Below are positions 33,825 to 42,590 of a stretch of DNA of 64,000 bases, one piece after another. Positions within the stretch are counted from its first letter, which is position 1, and each line of letters opens with the position of its first letter. The stretch comes from Allorhodoferax sp032337135 (GTDB lineage Bacteria; Pseudomonadota; Gammaproteobacteria; Burkholderiales; Burkholderiaceae_C): NCBI RefSeq assembly GCF_032337135.1, contig NZ_JAVXZZ010000001.1, forward strand, positions 744,001-808,000, read 5' to 3'. The notes under the pieces are model-generated. The model ran no database searches. It saw only the letters and a program-made list of their open reading frames with translations, and was not told the DNA's origin. Position numbers and translations under genes: made by a program.

Positions 33825-35219
33825 TCAGATTGCGGCGAGAACGATTCGATTGCGACCGGCCTGCTTGGCTTGGTACAGCGCCGTGTCGGCCTGGGCCAGC
33901 AGGCTGTCAGCACTGCCCGCATGCGGCGCATATTCGGCCACTCCTGCACTGATGGTGACGCCCACGTGGAAGCCCTTGATGCGCACGGGGTTGTGTTCCA
34001 GGTCGTCACGCAAGCGCTCCAGCGCCAAGCAGGCTTCCTGTGCACTGGCCCCCGGAAACAGAATCGAGAATTCTTCTCCGCCATAGCGGGCTGCAATGTC
34101 CATGCCGCGCAGGAAGGCCTGCATGCGCTGGGCCACCTCCACCAGCACCTGGTCTCCAACAGCGTGGCCGTGCTGGTCGTTGACCGACTTGAAATAGTCC
34201 AGATCCAGCATGGCCACGGCGTAACGGTAATCGCCACTCTGGCGCCGGGCACGTTCGTGCTCGTGGGCCAGCATGGGGGCAAAGACCATGCGGTTGACCA
34301 GCCCCGTTAGCGGGTCGTGTCCCGCAATGCGTTCCCAGTTGCGGGCCGCGTGCTGTTCACTTTCCAGCTCATGGCTGCTGTACAGCCCCCACAGCACCGT
34401 CACCGTGGTGCTGAACAGAAATGCCACCAGCATCTGGTGGCGTGCGGCCTGCGGAAACAGGCCAAAGGGGCCCTGTGGCAGGGATGCCGCGGACACGGCG
34501 ACCACGATGACCATCAGCAAGGCCCAAGACACGTATCGTGTGTCGCTCTGGAACACCATGAACAGCAGGACCGGAATGACCAGGTAGATGCACTGTGGAA
34601 GCCCCGTGTGGGCAAGAAACAGGAACAGCAGCACCAGCGCCATGCCCCAAGCGAAGTTGCGCTTTTTCAAGGCGCTCCCGGCGCCTTTCCTCTGCATGCT
34701 TTCATACAAGGGGTAGACCAGCAATATGCCCAAGCTGTCTGCCAGCAGCAGCATCTGCACGAAGTCTGGCGCGGCAGCCAGGGCGATGTACCCTCCAATC
34801 ACCAGATTGGCCGCCAGGGCCAAGGAGGAAAAGACCGTGGGTAGCACGCAGACCCGCAGCACAAAGGCCAGGCAGTCGGACGTGCTCTGGATGCCCCGCG
34901 GCAAGTGGCGTTGCATCTGGCGCGCCGCAAACCAGGGCGTCAGCATATCTACCAGGGCGGCCAGTGCGGTGTGCACTACCTGCCATTGCCAAGCGGCATG
35001 GGCCATGCCGGAGAAGTTGGCCACAAAGCTTGCCACAGCGATCCACGGCAGCGCCCGCCAGCCAGCGTGGAGCACCATGACCAGGCCAATGCCGGAGGGC
35101 AGCCACAGCAAGGTGATGTTGCTGGGCTGCAAAGCGAACAAGGCCATGCCCAGACGCGCACAAGCCCAGTAGAGCAAGGCCGCTATCGGCATCTCCCACC
35201 CTTTGACCCACCGCATCAA
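33825..35219 (-). CDS. Membrane diguanylate cyclase with MASE1-like sensor
   Basis: A 464-residue protein with about eight N-terminal membrane helices resembling a MASE1 domain, followed by a GGDEF domain. The active site reads YGGEEF, so it should make cyclic di-GMP from GTP. DPLTGLVNR marks the domain start and LDLDYFKSVND the metal site. No EAL domain is present. The membrane sensor input is unknown. The gene is convergent to the glutathione peroxidase gene. Confidence 0.9.
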   Translation of the reverse strand: MMRWVKGWEMPIAALLYWACARLGMALFALQPSNITLLWLPSGIGLVMVLHAGWRALPWIAVASFVANFSGMAHAAWQWQVVHTALAALVDMLTPWFAARQMQRHLPRGIQSTSDCLAFVLRVCVLPTVFSSLALAANLVIGGYIALAAAPDFVQMLLLADSLGILLVYPLYESMQRKGAGSALKKRNFAWGMALVLLFLFLAHTGLPQCIYLVIPVLLFMVFQSDTRYVSWALLMVIVVAVSAASLPQGPFGLFPQAARHQMLVAFLFSTTVTVLWGLYSSHELESEQHAARNWERIAGHDPLTGLVNRMVFAPMLAHEHERARRQSGDYRYAVAMLDLDYFKSVNDQHGHAVGDQVLVEVAQRMQAFLRGMDIAARYGGEEFSILFPGASAQEACLALERLRDDLEHNPVRIKGFHVGVTISAGVAEYAPHAGSADSLLAQADTALYQAKQAGRNRIVLAAI

Positions 35220-35334
35220 TACCCCCCTGTGTAAATTCGCGTAACTCCATCCTACGCCGATTCTCGACAGCCCTGCAAGAAGCCGACCATGCCAGTCGAC
35301 GCACCGGACCGAACCGTTGCCACGCCCGAGTGGC

Positions 35335-36318
35335 CTATCCCCGAAACTGCCGCCGCCACTGCTGCGGCGTCAGGCCCAGTACCTTGCGGAACTGCAGGCG
35401 CAGGTTCTGTGCACTGCCCAGGCCGCACTGGGCGGCGATGGACTCCATGGAGGCATCGGTACGCTCCAGCAACTGCTGGGCCCGCCCAAGACGCTGCTGG
35501 GCCAGCCACGGCCCCAGGGCCATGCCGGTGGCGGCGCGGAACTGGCGACTGAAGGTGCGCCGGCTCATGTGCAACTGCTGTGCCAGCGCATCGAGCGAAG
35601 GAGTCTGGTCCAGGTCCGCCAGCAAGGCATCGAGCAGTTGGCCCATGCGCTCGCTGCGGGCTTGCAGCGGCGGCACCGCGCATTCGATGAACTGGGCCTG
35701 CCCCCCATGGCGGTGCGGGGCCAGCACCAGCATGCGGGCCGCGTGGTTGGCTGCGCCTGCACCGGCCGTACTGCGCAGCAGATGCAGGCAGCAGTCCAGC
35801 GCCGCGGCGGTTCCCGCCGAGGTGAGCACCGTTCCGTCCTGCACGTAGAGCACGCTGGCGTCCACCTGTACTGCCGGGTAGCGCCGTTCCAGTTCCGCCG
35901 CGTAGGCCCAGTGGGTGGTGGCCTGGCGGGCGTCCAGCAGCCCGGCCTGGGCCAGCACAAATGCGCCCAGGCACAGGCCCACCAGCACGGCGCCGCGCGC
36001 GTGGGCCGCACGCAGGGCCCGCAGCACGGGCTCGGGCACGACCTCGTGCACATCGCGCCAGGTGGGCACGATGACCACGTCGGCCAGATCCAGCAGCTCC
36101 AGACCCCACTCGGTGGTGATGGTGAAACCGGCCGTGGTGCGCAAGGGCCCCGCCTCCATGGCGACGACGCGCACGTCAAAGAAGGCCGATGCCTCGCCCA
36201 GCGCAATGCTGGGCACACACAGGTGAAAGGGGCTGATGCGGTCGAACGCCAGCACCGCCACGCGACGGGGCGACAGTGCTTGCTGGCGGCGCGGTGCTCG
36301 GTTCTGTGGTGTCTGCAT
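35335..36318 (-). CDS. GlxA/FtrA-type transcriptional regulator (DJ-1/PfpI plus AraC)
   Basis: A 327-residue regulator with an N-terminal class-I glutamine-amidotransferase-like domain (DJ-1/PfpI type) in which the nucleophile-elbow cysteine lies in VGLCLGAF. A C-terminal AraC pair of helix-turn-helices follows (LDALAQQLHMSRRTFSRQF, MESIAAQCGLGSAQNLRLQF). It is divergent from an isochorismatase-like hydrolase, a common pairing, so it probably controls that gene. The effector is unknown. Confidence 0.88.
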   Translation of the reverse strand: MQTPQNRAPRRQQALSPRRVAVLAFDRISPFHLCVPSIALGEASAFFDVRVVAMEAGPLRTTAGFTITTEWGLELLDLADVVIVPTWRDVHEVVPEPVLRALRAAHARGAVLVGLCLGAFVLAQAGLLDARQATTHWAYAAELERRYPAVQVDASVLYVQDGTVLTSAGTAAALDCCLHLLRSTAGAGAANHAARMLVLAPHRHGGQAQFIECAVPPLQARSERMGQLLDALLADLDQTPSLDALAQQLHMSRRTFSRQFRAATGMALGPWLAQQRLGRAQQLLERTDASMESIAAQCGLGSAQNLRLQFRKVLGLTPQQWRRQFRG

Positions 36319-36419
36319 GTTGGCCCAATACTATCGCACTATGGCCATCGGGCCACTCGCACGCAAGGCGGAGCCCGCGCACGATAGGGGCCATTCCATC
36401 AACCCAACAGGAGCCCACC

Positions 36420-36935
36420 ATGAGCCACCCCGCATTGATCGTCATCGACATCCAGAACGACTACTTCCCTACCGGCGCCTACCCGCTGCACGACACCGAG
36501 GCGGTGCTCGCGCGCAGCGTTGAAGCCATACACCGGGCCCAGGCGCAGGGTGTGCCGGTGGTGCTGGTGCAGCACGTGGCACGGGGGCCGTCCCCCTTCT
36601 TCAATGGCGGCACAGAGGGTGTGCAGATTCACCCTGCCCTGCGTGCCGCTGCTCCCGACGCGCCCGTGGTGGTGAAGGGCCATGCCGACAGCTTCCTGAA
36701 CACCACGCTGCAGGACACCCTGGCCGCGCTGGGCGCGGACACGCTGTGGCTGGCCGGCATGATGACCCACAACTGCGTCACCCACACCGCCCTGTCACCG
36801 CAGGCCCAGGGCTATGCCGTGCGCGTGCTGGAAGACCTGTGCACCACGGTGGACCCGATGATCCACGCGATTGCGCTCAGTGCCCTGCGCGACCGCGTCG
36901 AGGTCGTGAGAAGCGCCACACAGGGCTTGGCGTAA
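36420..36935 (+). CDS. Isochorismatase-family cysteine hydrolase
   Basis: A 171-residue hydrolase. The catalytic triad pattern is visible: aspartate in VIDIQNDYF, lysine in VVVKGHADSF and cysteine in MMTHNCVTHTA. The family includes nicotinamidases and other amidases; the subfamily is not identifiable by eye. AGGAG lies 8 nt upstream of the ATG at 36420. Its divergent partner is the GlxA-type regulator at 35.3 kb. Confidence 0.85.
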   Translation: MSHPALIVIDIQNDYFPTGAYPLHDTEAVLARSVEAIHRAQAQGVPVVLVQHVARGPSPFFNGGTEGVQIHPALRAAAPDAPVVVKGHADSFLNTTLQDTLAALGADTLWLAGMMTHNCVTHTALSPQAQGYAVRVLEDLCTTVDPMIHAIALSALRDRVEVVRSATQGLA

Positions 36936-37123
36936 AACGTCTGGCACGCGTTCACTGGTCCGGGGCCGAGGTGCCCCTGCGAATCAACCAGCGCACTGCA
37001 CAGAGCCCGCACGGAGATGATGTGCGTTCGCGCTACCGATCAGAGAGGTCCACGCCTGCGCAACTGGACGACAGAACTTGATCACACTACGATGCCGGCG
37101 GTTTTCCTGATTTAGGGAGGAAT

Positions 37124-38260
37124 ATGCCGCCTGACGTGACTGAGCCCATGTCGACACCCATGAGTTGGGAGTCGATCCAGCAGCGCCTGGGTGCGCAAGT
37201 CTGGCGAGCTTTGCTAGTTTTCATGCTTATTGGGGCACCGGTTTCAGCCTTGCGTGCCACCAATACTGGCTGGCTTCCCATCTACGGCTTTCACTTGTCC
37301 ATTCTTGGATTGGTTCTTTTTGTACAGCTACTTGGTACCCGTGTCACGTACAAGGCCAAAGCAGCATTGACGATCCTCATTCTTTCAACAACCTCTCTCG
37401 CTGGAATGTCGGGTTTGGGGTTGCTGAGTCAGGCAACCACTGCGTTCGTTGCTTGTGTGGTACTTACCAGCCTGTTGTTCTCGAGCAGGGCCACGGCATT
37501 CGTTGCTTTTGCGTTTGTTGCCTCCATCTCCGCCATTGCATTCGGCTTTGTCAGTGGAAGCCTGCAGATTGCGTTCGATACAAACCTGTATGTTCTTCAG
37601 CCCTTGAACTGGGCGCTACCATTGTTGGCTGCATTGCTGGTGGCGACGACCCTTGCCTTATCGATATCGGTATACAAGAATTCGACCTATGCGCTACTGG
37701 TGGAAGTGGAGCGGCAAAGGGATTTGCTTGCCCACCAGGCAACGCACGACCGGTTGACCGATCTTCCTACGCTTCGGCTTGCAACCGACCGCCTGGATGT
37801 GGCCCTCAAGACCGCTCAGCGCAAGCAAAGCAAAGTTGCCTTGATGTTCTTGGATCTGGATGGGTTCAAGAAGGCCAACGACACCTATGGCCATGAGGCC
37901 GGTGACGTAGTCCTTCAAACCATTGCGCTTCGGTTGCTTCATATGGTCCGAGCCAGCGATACGGTTGCACGTATTGGGGGCGACGAATTCATCGTGGTCT
38001 TGGGTGACATCCAAGATTCGTCGCTGGCTGCGGAAACTGCCAAGAGAATCATCGCCGCCATTGCGGAGCCGATTCCCTACAAGGACCATCAGCTGTGCGT
38101 TGGATGCAGTGTGGGCATTGCGGTATTTCCCGAACACGCCACCGACGCAGCGGCCCTGCGACGTGCTGCCGACGCAGCGATGTACGAGGTCAAGCGCTCT
38201 GGCAAGAACAACTTTCTCTTTGCTAACGTTGGAATGCAGTCTCACTCGGATGTGGACTAG
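37124..38260 (+). CDS. Membrane diguanylate cyclase
   Basis: A 378-residue protein with about five or six N-terminal membrane helices (about 28-190) and a C-terminal GGDEF domain. DRLTDLPTLRLATDRL begins the catalytic domain, LDLDGFKKANDTYGHEAGD forms the metal site and RIGGDEF is the active site, so it should synthesise cyclic di-GMP. A strong ribosome-binding site, GGAGGA, lies 4 nt before the ATG. The gene is poorer in GC than its neighbours, which hints at separate origin. Confidence 0.88.
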   Translation: MPPDVTEPMSTPMSWESIQQRLGAQVWRALLVFMLIGAPVSALRATNTGWLPIYGFHLSILGLVLFVQLLGTRVTYKAKAALTILILSTTSLAGMSGLGLLSQATTAFVACVVLTSLLFSSRATAFVAFAFVASISAIAFGFVSGSLQIAFDTNLYVLQPLNWALPLLAALLVATTLALSISVYKNSTYALLVEVERQRDLLAHQATHDRLTDLPTLRLATDRLDVALKTAQRKQSKVALMFLDLDGFKKANDTYGHEAGDVVLQTIALRLLHMVRASDTVARIGGDEFIVVLGDIQDSSLAAETAKRIIAAIAEPIPYKDHQLCVGCSVGIAVFPEHATDAAALRRAADAAMYEVKRSGKNNFLFANVGMQSHSDVD

Positions 38261-38503
38261 AGCGGAAACAAACGCGCAGCGAGTTGATGTGTTCCTGGCG
38301 TCCCGGGTTGAGCCACGTTCCTGTCCATCACCAGCCACGAGTAACGCCGTGAAAGGACTTATCTCCGTGTTTTGGCACGAGTCATCACTGTGCCCCAACC
38401 ATGACTTCGCTGCCCAGTTTGATCGTCCGAAAACCGACACCGATGGGCGATGGCAGTTGGCCCGAAGCAGCTGCAGCCCGCGGAATGAATCCCTAGCCTA
38501 GCA
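38261..38503. other. Intergenic region without identified content
   Basis: The gap between the diguanylate cyclase and lpdV stops. Apart from the hairpin at its right end I see no gene, repeat or convincing regulatory site. Confidence 0.5.
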
Positions 38504-38527
38504 AGCACGCCCCTGCCGGGGCGTGCT
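38504..38527. terminator. Hairpin terminator after lpdV
   Basis: AGCACGCCCC and GGGGCGTGCT form a perfect 10-bp stem with a TGCC loop, 14 nt beyond the lpdV stop. It lies between convergent genes and can work in both directions. The T-run is weak on both strands. Confidence 0.6.
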
Positions 38528-38540
38528 CGTTCACCGCCAC

Positions 38541-39944
38541 CTATATGTGCAGCGCGTGCCCCAGGGCGCGCAGCGCCGCTTCCTGCACCGCCTCGCCCAG
38601 TGTCGGGTGGGCATGGATGGTGCCGGCCACGTCTTCGAGGCAGGCACCCATTTCCAGCGACTGTCCGAAGGCCGCCGCCAACTCGGAAACCCCCGCCCCC
38701 ACGGCCTGCCAGCCGACGATCAGGTGGTTGTCGCGCCGTGCCACCACGCGCACGAATCCGTCGGTGGACTCCAGCGTCATGGCACGGCCATTGGCCGCAA
38801 ACGGGAACTGCGCATGGATGCAGTCGAGCCCGGCCTTGGCGGCCTCCTGGGGCCCTAGCCCCGCCGTTACCACCTCGGGGTCGGTGTAGCAGACTGCAGC
38901 AATGGCCGCAGGGGCGAAGCGGCGGCGCTGGCCGGCGATGACCTCGGCCACCAGCTCGCCCTGCGCCATGGCGCGGTGCGCCAGCATGGGCTCGCCGGTG
39001 AGGTCGCCAATGGCCCAGACGTTGCGCATGGAGGTGTGGCACTGGTCGTCGACCTTGATGGCGCGGCCCTGCATCTCCAGCATCAGCTTTTCCAGACCCC
39101 AGCCGTGGGTGTGTGGCACGCGGCCGATGGCCACCAGCACCTGGTCTGCCTCCAGCACGCTTTCCTTGGCACCGCTGTCGAGGATGCGCACGCCTTGCGT
39201 GGCTTCGTCCAGGCCCTGCACCTTGCAACCCAGCAGCACCTGCACGCCCAGTTTGCGCAGCGAGGCCGCCACCGGTTTGGTGAGTTCCTCGTCGTACAGC
39301 GGCAGGATGCGTTCCTGCGCTTCCACCAAGGTCACCTCGGAGCCGAGCTTGCGGTAGACCGTGCCCAGCTCCAGGCCGATGTAGCCGGCACCGACCACCA
39401 CCAGCTTCTTCGGGATGTGGTCGGGCGACAGCGCCTGCTTGCTGGAGATGACCTTGCCTCCGAAGGGCATGCCCGGCAGCCCCAGCTCGACCGAACCGCT
39501 GGCCAGCAGCAGGTGCTCGCACTGGATGCGGGTGGGTTCGGCGTCACCCCGGCCCAGATCCACGTCCACGGTCTTGCCGTCAACCATGTGCGCCCAACCC
39601 TTGATGACCTGCACGCCGTGCTTCTTCATCAGAGCGCCCACGCCACCGGTCAGGCGCGCCACGATGCCGTCCTTCCAGCGCACGGTTTGGGCCACGTCGA
39701 TGCGCGCACCGTCCACGTGGATGCCCAGCGTGTGGTCGCCCATGCAATGGTGCGCGTGGTGGTAGGCGTCGGCGGCATGGATCAGCGCCTTGCTGGGGAT
39801 GCAGCCGATGTTCAGGCAGGTGCCGCCGAGCTGCGCGCCTTCCACCAGGGTGGTGGCAATGCCGAGCTGAGCCGCGCGGATGGCGGCAACGTAGCCGCCG
39901 GGGCCACCGCCAATGATGAGCAAAGTTGTCTTTTGGGTAACCAT
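38541..39944 (-). CDS. lpdV: Dihydrolipoyl dehydrogenase, E3 of the branched-chain keto-acid complex
   Basis: A 467-residue FAD/NAD disulfide oxidoreductase that reoxidises dihydrolipoamide on E2. FAD motif IIGGGPGGYVAAI, redox disulfide GGTCLNIGC, NAD motif VVGAGYIGLELG and a C-terminal catalytic HAHPTLGEA are all present. It is the last gene of the bkd operon. Its 5' leader is formed wholly by a 272-bp inverted-repeat element; the stretch directly before the ATG (AAGTTCTACC) has no good ribosome-binding site. Confidence 0.92.
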   Translation of the reverse strand: MVTQKTTLLIIGGGPGGYVAAIRAAQLGIATTLVEGAQLGGTCLNIGCIPSKALIHAADAYHHAHHCMGDHTLGIHVDGARIDVAQTVRWKDGIVARLTGGVGALMKKHGVQVIKGWAHMVDGKTVDVDLGRGDAEPTRIQCEHLLLASGSVELGLPGMPFGGKVISSKQALSPDHIPKKLVVVGAGYIGLELGTVYRKLGSEVTLVEAQERILPLYDEELTKPVAASLRKLGVQVLLGCKVQGLDEATQGVRILDSGAKESVLEADQVLVAIGRVPHTHGWGLEKLMLEMQGRAIKVDDQCHTSMRNVWAIGDLTGEPMLAHRAMAQGELVAEVIAGQRRRFAPAAIAAVCYTDPEVVTAGLGPQEAAKAGLDCIHAQFPFAANGRAMTLESTDGFVRVVARRDNHLIVGWQAVGAGVSELAAAFGQSLEMGACLEDVAGTIHAHPTLGEAVQEAALRALGHALHI

Positions 39945-39947
39945 GGT

Positions 39948-40219
39948 AGAACTTGTCCACTAATGAATTGGGGATCACGCTCTGGCATCTTCGGGATGGC
40001 GTGCAAGGCGCAATACCCAAGGCAAGGCTGGCCGCCTTGCCTGGTGTTGCAACGCCGCAGGCCACCCGAAAATGCCAGAGCCCTTCGGGTTGGGATGAAA
40101 TCGGGCGATTTGCCCGCCAAGTTTCTTGCATGGGCATGAGCCCATGCGGCGCAACGTTGGCATGCATCTCATCCCGATTGCATCCCAACGTGACCTCAAT
40201 TCATTAGCGGGCAAGTTCT
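39948..40219. repeat. 272-bp inverted-repeat element filling the bkdB-lpdV gap
   Basis: The ends, 39948-39979 and 40189-40219, are inverted repeats of 31-32 bp with about 28 matches; the outer bases are AGAACTTG and CAAGTTCT. Inside are two more long inverted repeats. The first is 39979-39995 with 40065-40081 (one mismatch), capped by AGGCAAGGC/GCCTTGCCT. The second is 40089-40105 with 40173-40189 (one mismatch), capped by GCATGGGC-ATGA-GCCCATGC. The whole folds as a stem carrying two long arms. The right end overlaps the bkdB stop and the left end stops 3 nt short of the lpdV ATG. It has no coding capacity and no clear target-site duplication. Confidence 0.8.
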
Positions 40220-41562
40220 CACTCCACGAACAGGGTGGCCGGGCACTCCAGATAGCCCCGTACCTTTTGAATGAACTCGGCGGCGTGCATGCCGTCCACC
40301 ACGCGGTGGTCGAAGGACGACGACAGATTCATCATCTGCCGCACCACCACCGCACCGCCCCGCACCATGGGGCGCTCGACCATGCGGTTGACACCCACGA
40401 TGGCGACCTCGGGCCGGTTGATCACCGGCGTGCTGACGATGCCCCCCAGTGCACCCAGGCTGGTCAGGGTGATGGTGGAGCCGCTCAGCTCCTCGCGTGC
40501 CGCCTTGCCGGTGCGCGCGGCCTCGGCCAGGCGTGTGACCTCGGCCGCGCAGGCCCACAGGTCCATGGTTTCGGCATGGCGCAGCACCGGCACCATGAGC
40601 CCGGCCTCGGTCTGGGCGGCCAGCCCCAGGTGCACCGCGCCGTACTTGGTCAGCACGTCGGCCTCGTCGTCGTAGCGGGCGTTGAGGTGCGGGAACTCGC
40701 GCAATGCCTGCACCATGGCCCGTGCCAGGAAGGGGATGACGGTGAGCTTGCCGCGTGCCTTGCCGTGCTGGGCGTTGAGGCGCTGGCGCAGGGCTTCGAG
40801 CTCGGTCATGTCGACTTCCTCGACGTAGGTGAAGTGCGGAATGCGGCGCTTGGCCTCCTGCATCTTCTGCGCGATCTTGCGGCGCAGGCCGATGACCGGC
40901 ACCGCTTCCTCGTCGCTGCGTTCCAGGTAGCGGCTGTCGCTGCCGCCACTGGGAATGCCGCGCGCGGCACGGGCCACGTAGGCGTCCAGGTCGGCATGGC
41001 TGATGCGCCCTGCCGGTCCCGTGCCCGGCACGTACTGCAACTCCACTCCCAACTCCCAGGCGCGGTGGCGCACCGAGGGCGCGGCAATCGGCTTGTCGCC
41101 GGGCGCGCGGTGGTGGGCCGGTGTGGCCGGGGCGTTGCGTGCTGCGTTGCCGTTGCCGGCCTGCGCGGGGGCAACGGCACGACTGGATGCCGGAGCTGGC
41201 GTGGATGCCGGAGCTTCCTGCAGCATTGCTGTCGCTATGGAAACAGGAGCTGCTTGCGCAGATTTTGCTTGGGTTGGAGCCACTTTTCGCTCTGCATCGC
41301 CTTCCTTCAGGTTGCCTGCGCCCTCGACCTCTATGCGGATCACTTCCGAGCCCACGGCCATGACCTGTCCCACGGCACCGCCCAGGGCCAGTACCTTGCC
41401 GGATACCGCGGACGGGATTTCCACCGTGGCCTTGTCGGTCATGACGTCAGCCAGCACCTGGTCTTCGACCACCGTATCGCCCACCTGCACGTGCCAGGCC
41501 ACCAGTTCCACTTCTGCAATGCCTTCGCCGATGTCCGGCATTTTGATGACATGAATTCCCAT
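40219..41562 (-). CDS. bkdB: Branched-chain alpha-keto acid dehydrogenase E2
   Basis: A 447-residue lipoamide acyltransferase. The lipoyl domain is N-terminal with K44 in MTDKATVE. A linker of about 60 residues follows, then a peripheral-subunit-binding domain (VRHRAWELGVELQYVPGTGPAGRI) and the catalytic domain with the active-site histidine in SSSFDHRVVDGM. The complex decarboxylates the keto acids of valine, leucine and isoleucine. The alanine-rich linker is partly encoded by a copy of the 55-bp repeat. The stop codon forms the edge of the 272-bp element. Confidence 0.9.
   Translation of the reverse strand: MGIHVIKMPDIGEGIAEVELVAWHVQVGDTVVEDQVLADVMTDKATVEIPSAVSGKVLALGGAVGQVMAVGSEVIRIEVEGAGNLKEGDAERKVAPTQAKSAQAAPVSIATAMLQEAPASTPAPASSRAVAPAQAGNGNAARNAPATPAHHRAPGDKPIAAPSVRHRAWELGVELQYVPGTGPAGRISHADLDAYVARAARGIPSGGSDSRYLERSDEEAVPVIGLRRKIAQKMQEAKRRIPHFTYVEEVDMTELEALRQRLNAQHGKARGKLTVIPFLARAMVQALREFPHLNARYDDEADVLTKYGAVHLGLAAQTEAGLMVPVLRHAETMDLWACAAEVTRLAEAARTGKAAREELSGSTITLTSLGALGGIVSTPVINRPEVAIVGVNRMVERPMVRGGAVVVRQMMNLSSSFDHRVVDGMHAAEFIQKVRGYLECPATLFVE
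41230..41287 (-). repeat. 55-bp interspersed repeat, copy E
   Basis: On the minus strand: a GTGGCTCCAACCC block, then AAAATCTGCGC, AGCAGCT, CCATAGCGACAGC. It is a more diverged copy closest to copy A. It lies in sense orientation in the bkdB linker and encodes KVAPTQAKSAQAAPVSIATA. Confidence 0.6.
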
Positions 41563-41565
41563 GGC

Positions 41566-42588
41566 TTATGCCTCCAGCACGCGCTTGTACGCTTCAGCGA
41601 CCCTTGTGGGGCCGGGAAAGTAATCCCACTCCTGGGCGTGGGGGTAGGGGGTGTCCCATCCCGCCACGCGCTCAATGGGGGCTTCCAGGTGGTAGAAGCA
41701 ATGCTCCTGCACCAGCGCGACCAGCTCGGCACCGAAGCCGCTGGTGCGTGTGGCCTCGTGCACCACGACGCAGCGCCCGGTCTTCTTGACCGAGGCCACG
41801 ATGGTGTCCAGGTCCAGCGGCCAGATCGAACGCAGGTCGATCACCTCGGCGTCCACGCCACTTTCGCGGGCGGCGGCTTCGCAGACGTAGACCATGGTGC
41901 CGTAGGCCAGCACCGTCACGGCACTGCCGGGGCGGAAGATGGCGGCCTTGTCCAGCGGCACGGTGTAGTAGCCCTCGGGTACTTCGCCCATGGGGTGCTT
42001 GGACCAGGGCACCACCGGGTTCTCGTGGTGGCCGTCGAAGGGCCCGTTGTACAGGCGCTTGGGCTCCAGGAAGATCACCGGGTCGTCGTTCTCGATCGAG
42101 GCAATCAGCAGGCCCTTGGCGTCATAGGGGTTGGACGGCATGACCGTGCGCAGCCCGCAGACCTGGGTGAACATGGCCTCGGGGCTCTGGCTGTGGGTCT
42201 GGCCGCCGTAGATGCCGCCGCCGCAGGGCATGCGGATGGTGATGGGGCAGGTGAAGTCACCGGCTGAGCGGTAGCGCAGGCGCGCCGCCTCCGACACGAT
42301 CTGGTCGCTGGCCGGGTAAAAGTAGTCCGCAAACTGGATTTCCACCACCGGGCGCAGGCCGTAGGCGCCCATGCCCACCGCCGAGCCGACGATGCCGCTC
42401 TCGGAAATGGGGGCATCGAACACGCGCGAGGTGCCGTACTTCTTCTGCAGGCCTTCGGTGCAGCGGAACACGCCGCCGAAGTAACCTACGTCCTGGCCGT
42501 AGACGACCACGTTGTCGTCGCGCTCCAGCATCACGTCCATGGCCGACCGCAGGGCCTGGATCATTGTCATGGGGGTAGTTTTACTCAT
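41566..42588 (-). CDS. bkdA2: Branched-chain alpha-keto acid dehydrogenase E1 beta
   Basis: A 340-residue transketolase-like beta subunit. VVVYGQDVGYFGGVFRCT at the N-terminus, the FADYFYPASDQI region and the C-terminal VVHEATRTSGFGAELVA are typical of 2-oxoisovalerate dehydrogenase beta chains. It forms the alpha2-beta2 E1 with BkdA1 and donates acyl groups to BkdB. The start lies 2 nt after the bkdA1 stop and its stop is 3 nt before the bkdB start, so the three genes form a tight operon. Confidence 0.93.
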   Translation of the reverse strand: MSKTTPMTMIQALRSAMDVMLERDDNVVVYGQDVGYFGGVFRCTEGLQKKYGTSRVFDAPISESGIVGSAVGMGAYGLRPVVEIQFADYFYPASDQIVSEAARLRYRSAGDFTCPITIRMPCGGGIYGGQTHSQSPEAMFTQVCGLRTVMPSNPYDAKGLLIASIENDDPVIFLEPKRLYNGPFDGHHENPVVPWSKHPMGEVPEGYYTVPLDKAAIFRPGSAVTVLAYGTMVYVCEAAARESGVDAEVIDLRSIWPLDLDTIVASVKKTGRCVVVHEATRTSGFGAELVALVQEHCFYHLEAPIERVAGWDTPYPHAQEWDYFPGPTRVAEAYKRVLEA

Positions 42589-42590
42589 GG

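Noticed and set aside
37074..37088. AGAACTTGATCACAC resembles the end of the 272-bp element
   Set aside because: Only the first 8 bases match the terminal repeat, and no second end or hairpin lies nearby; chance is sufficient.
39945..40221. Target-site duplication of the 272-bp element
   Set aside because: The bases next to the two ends (GGT and CAC) do not repeat in direct orientation, so a transposon-type duplication is not supported.
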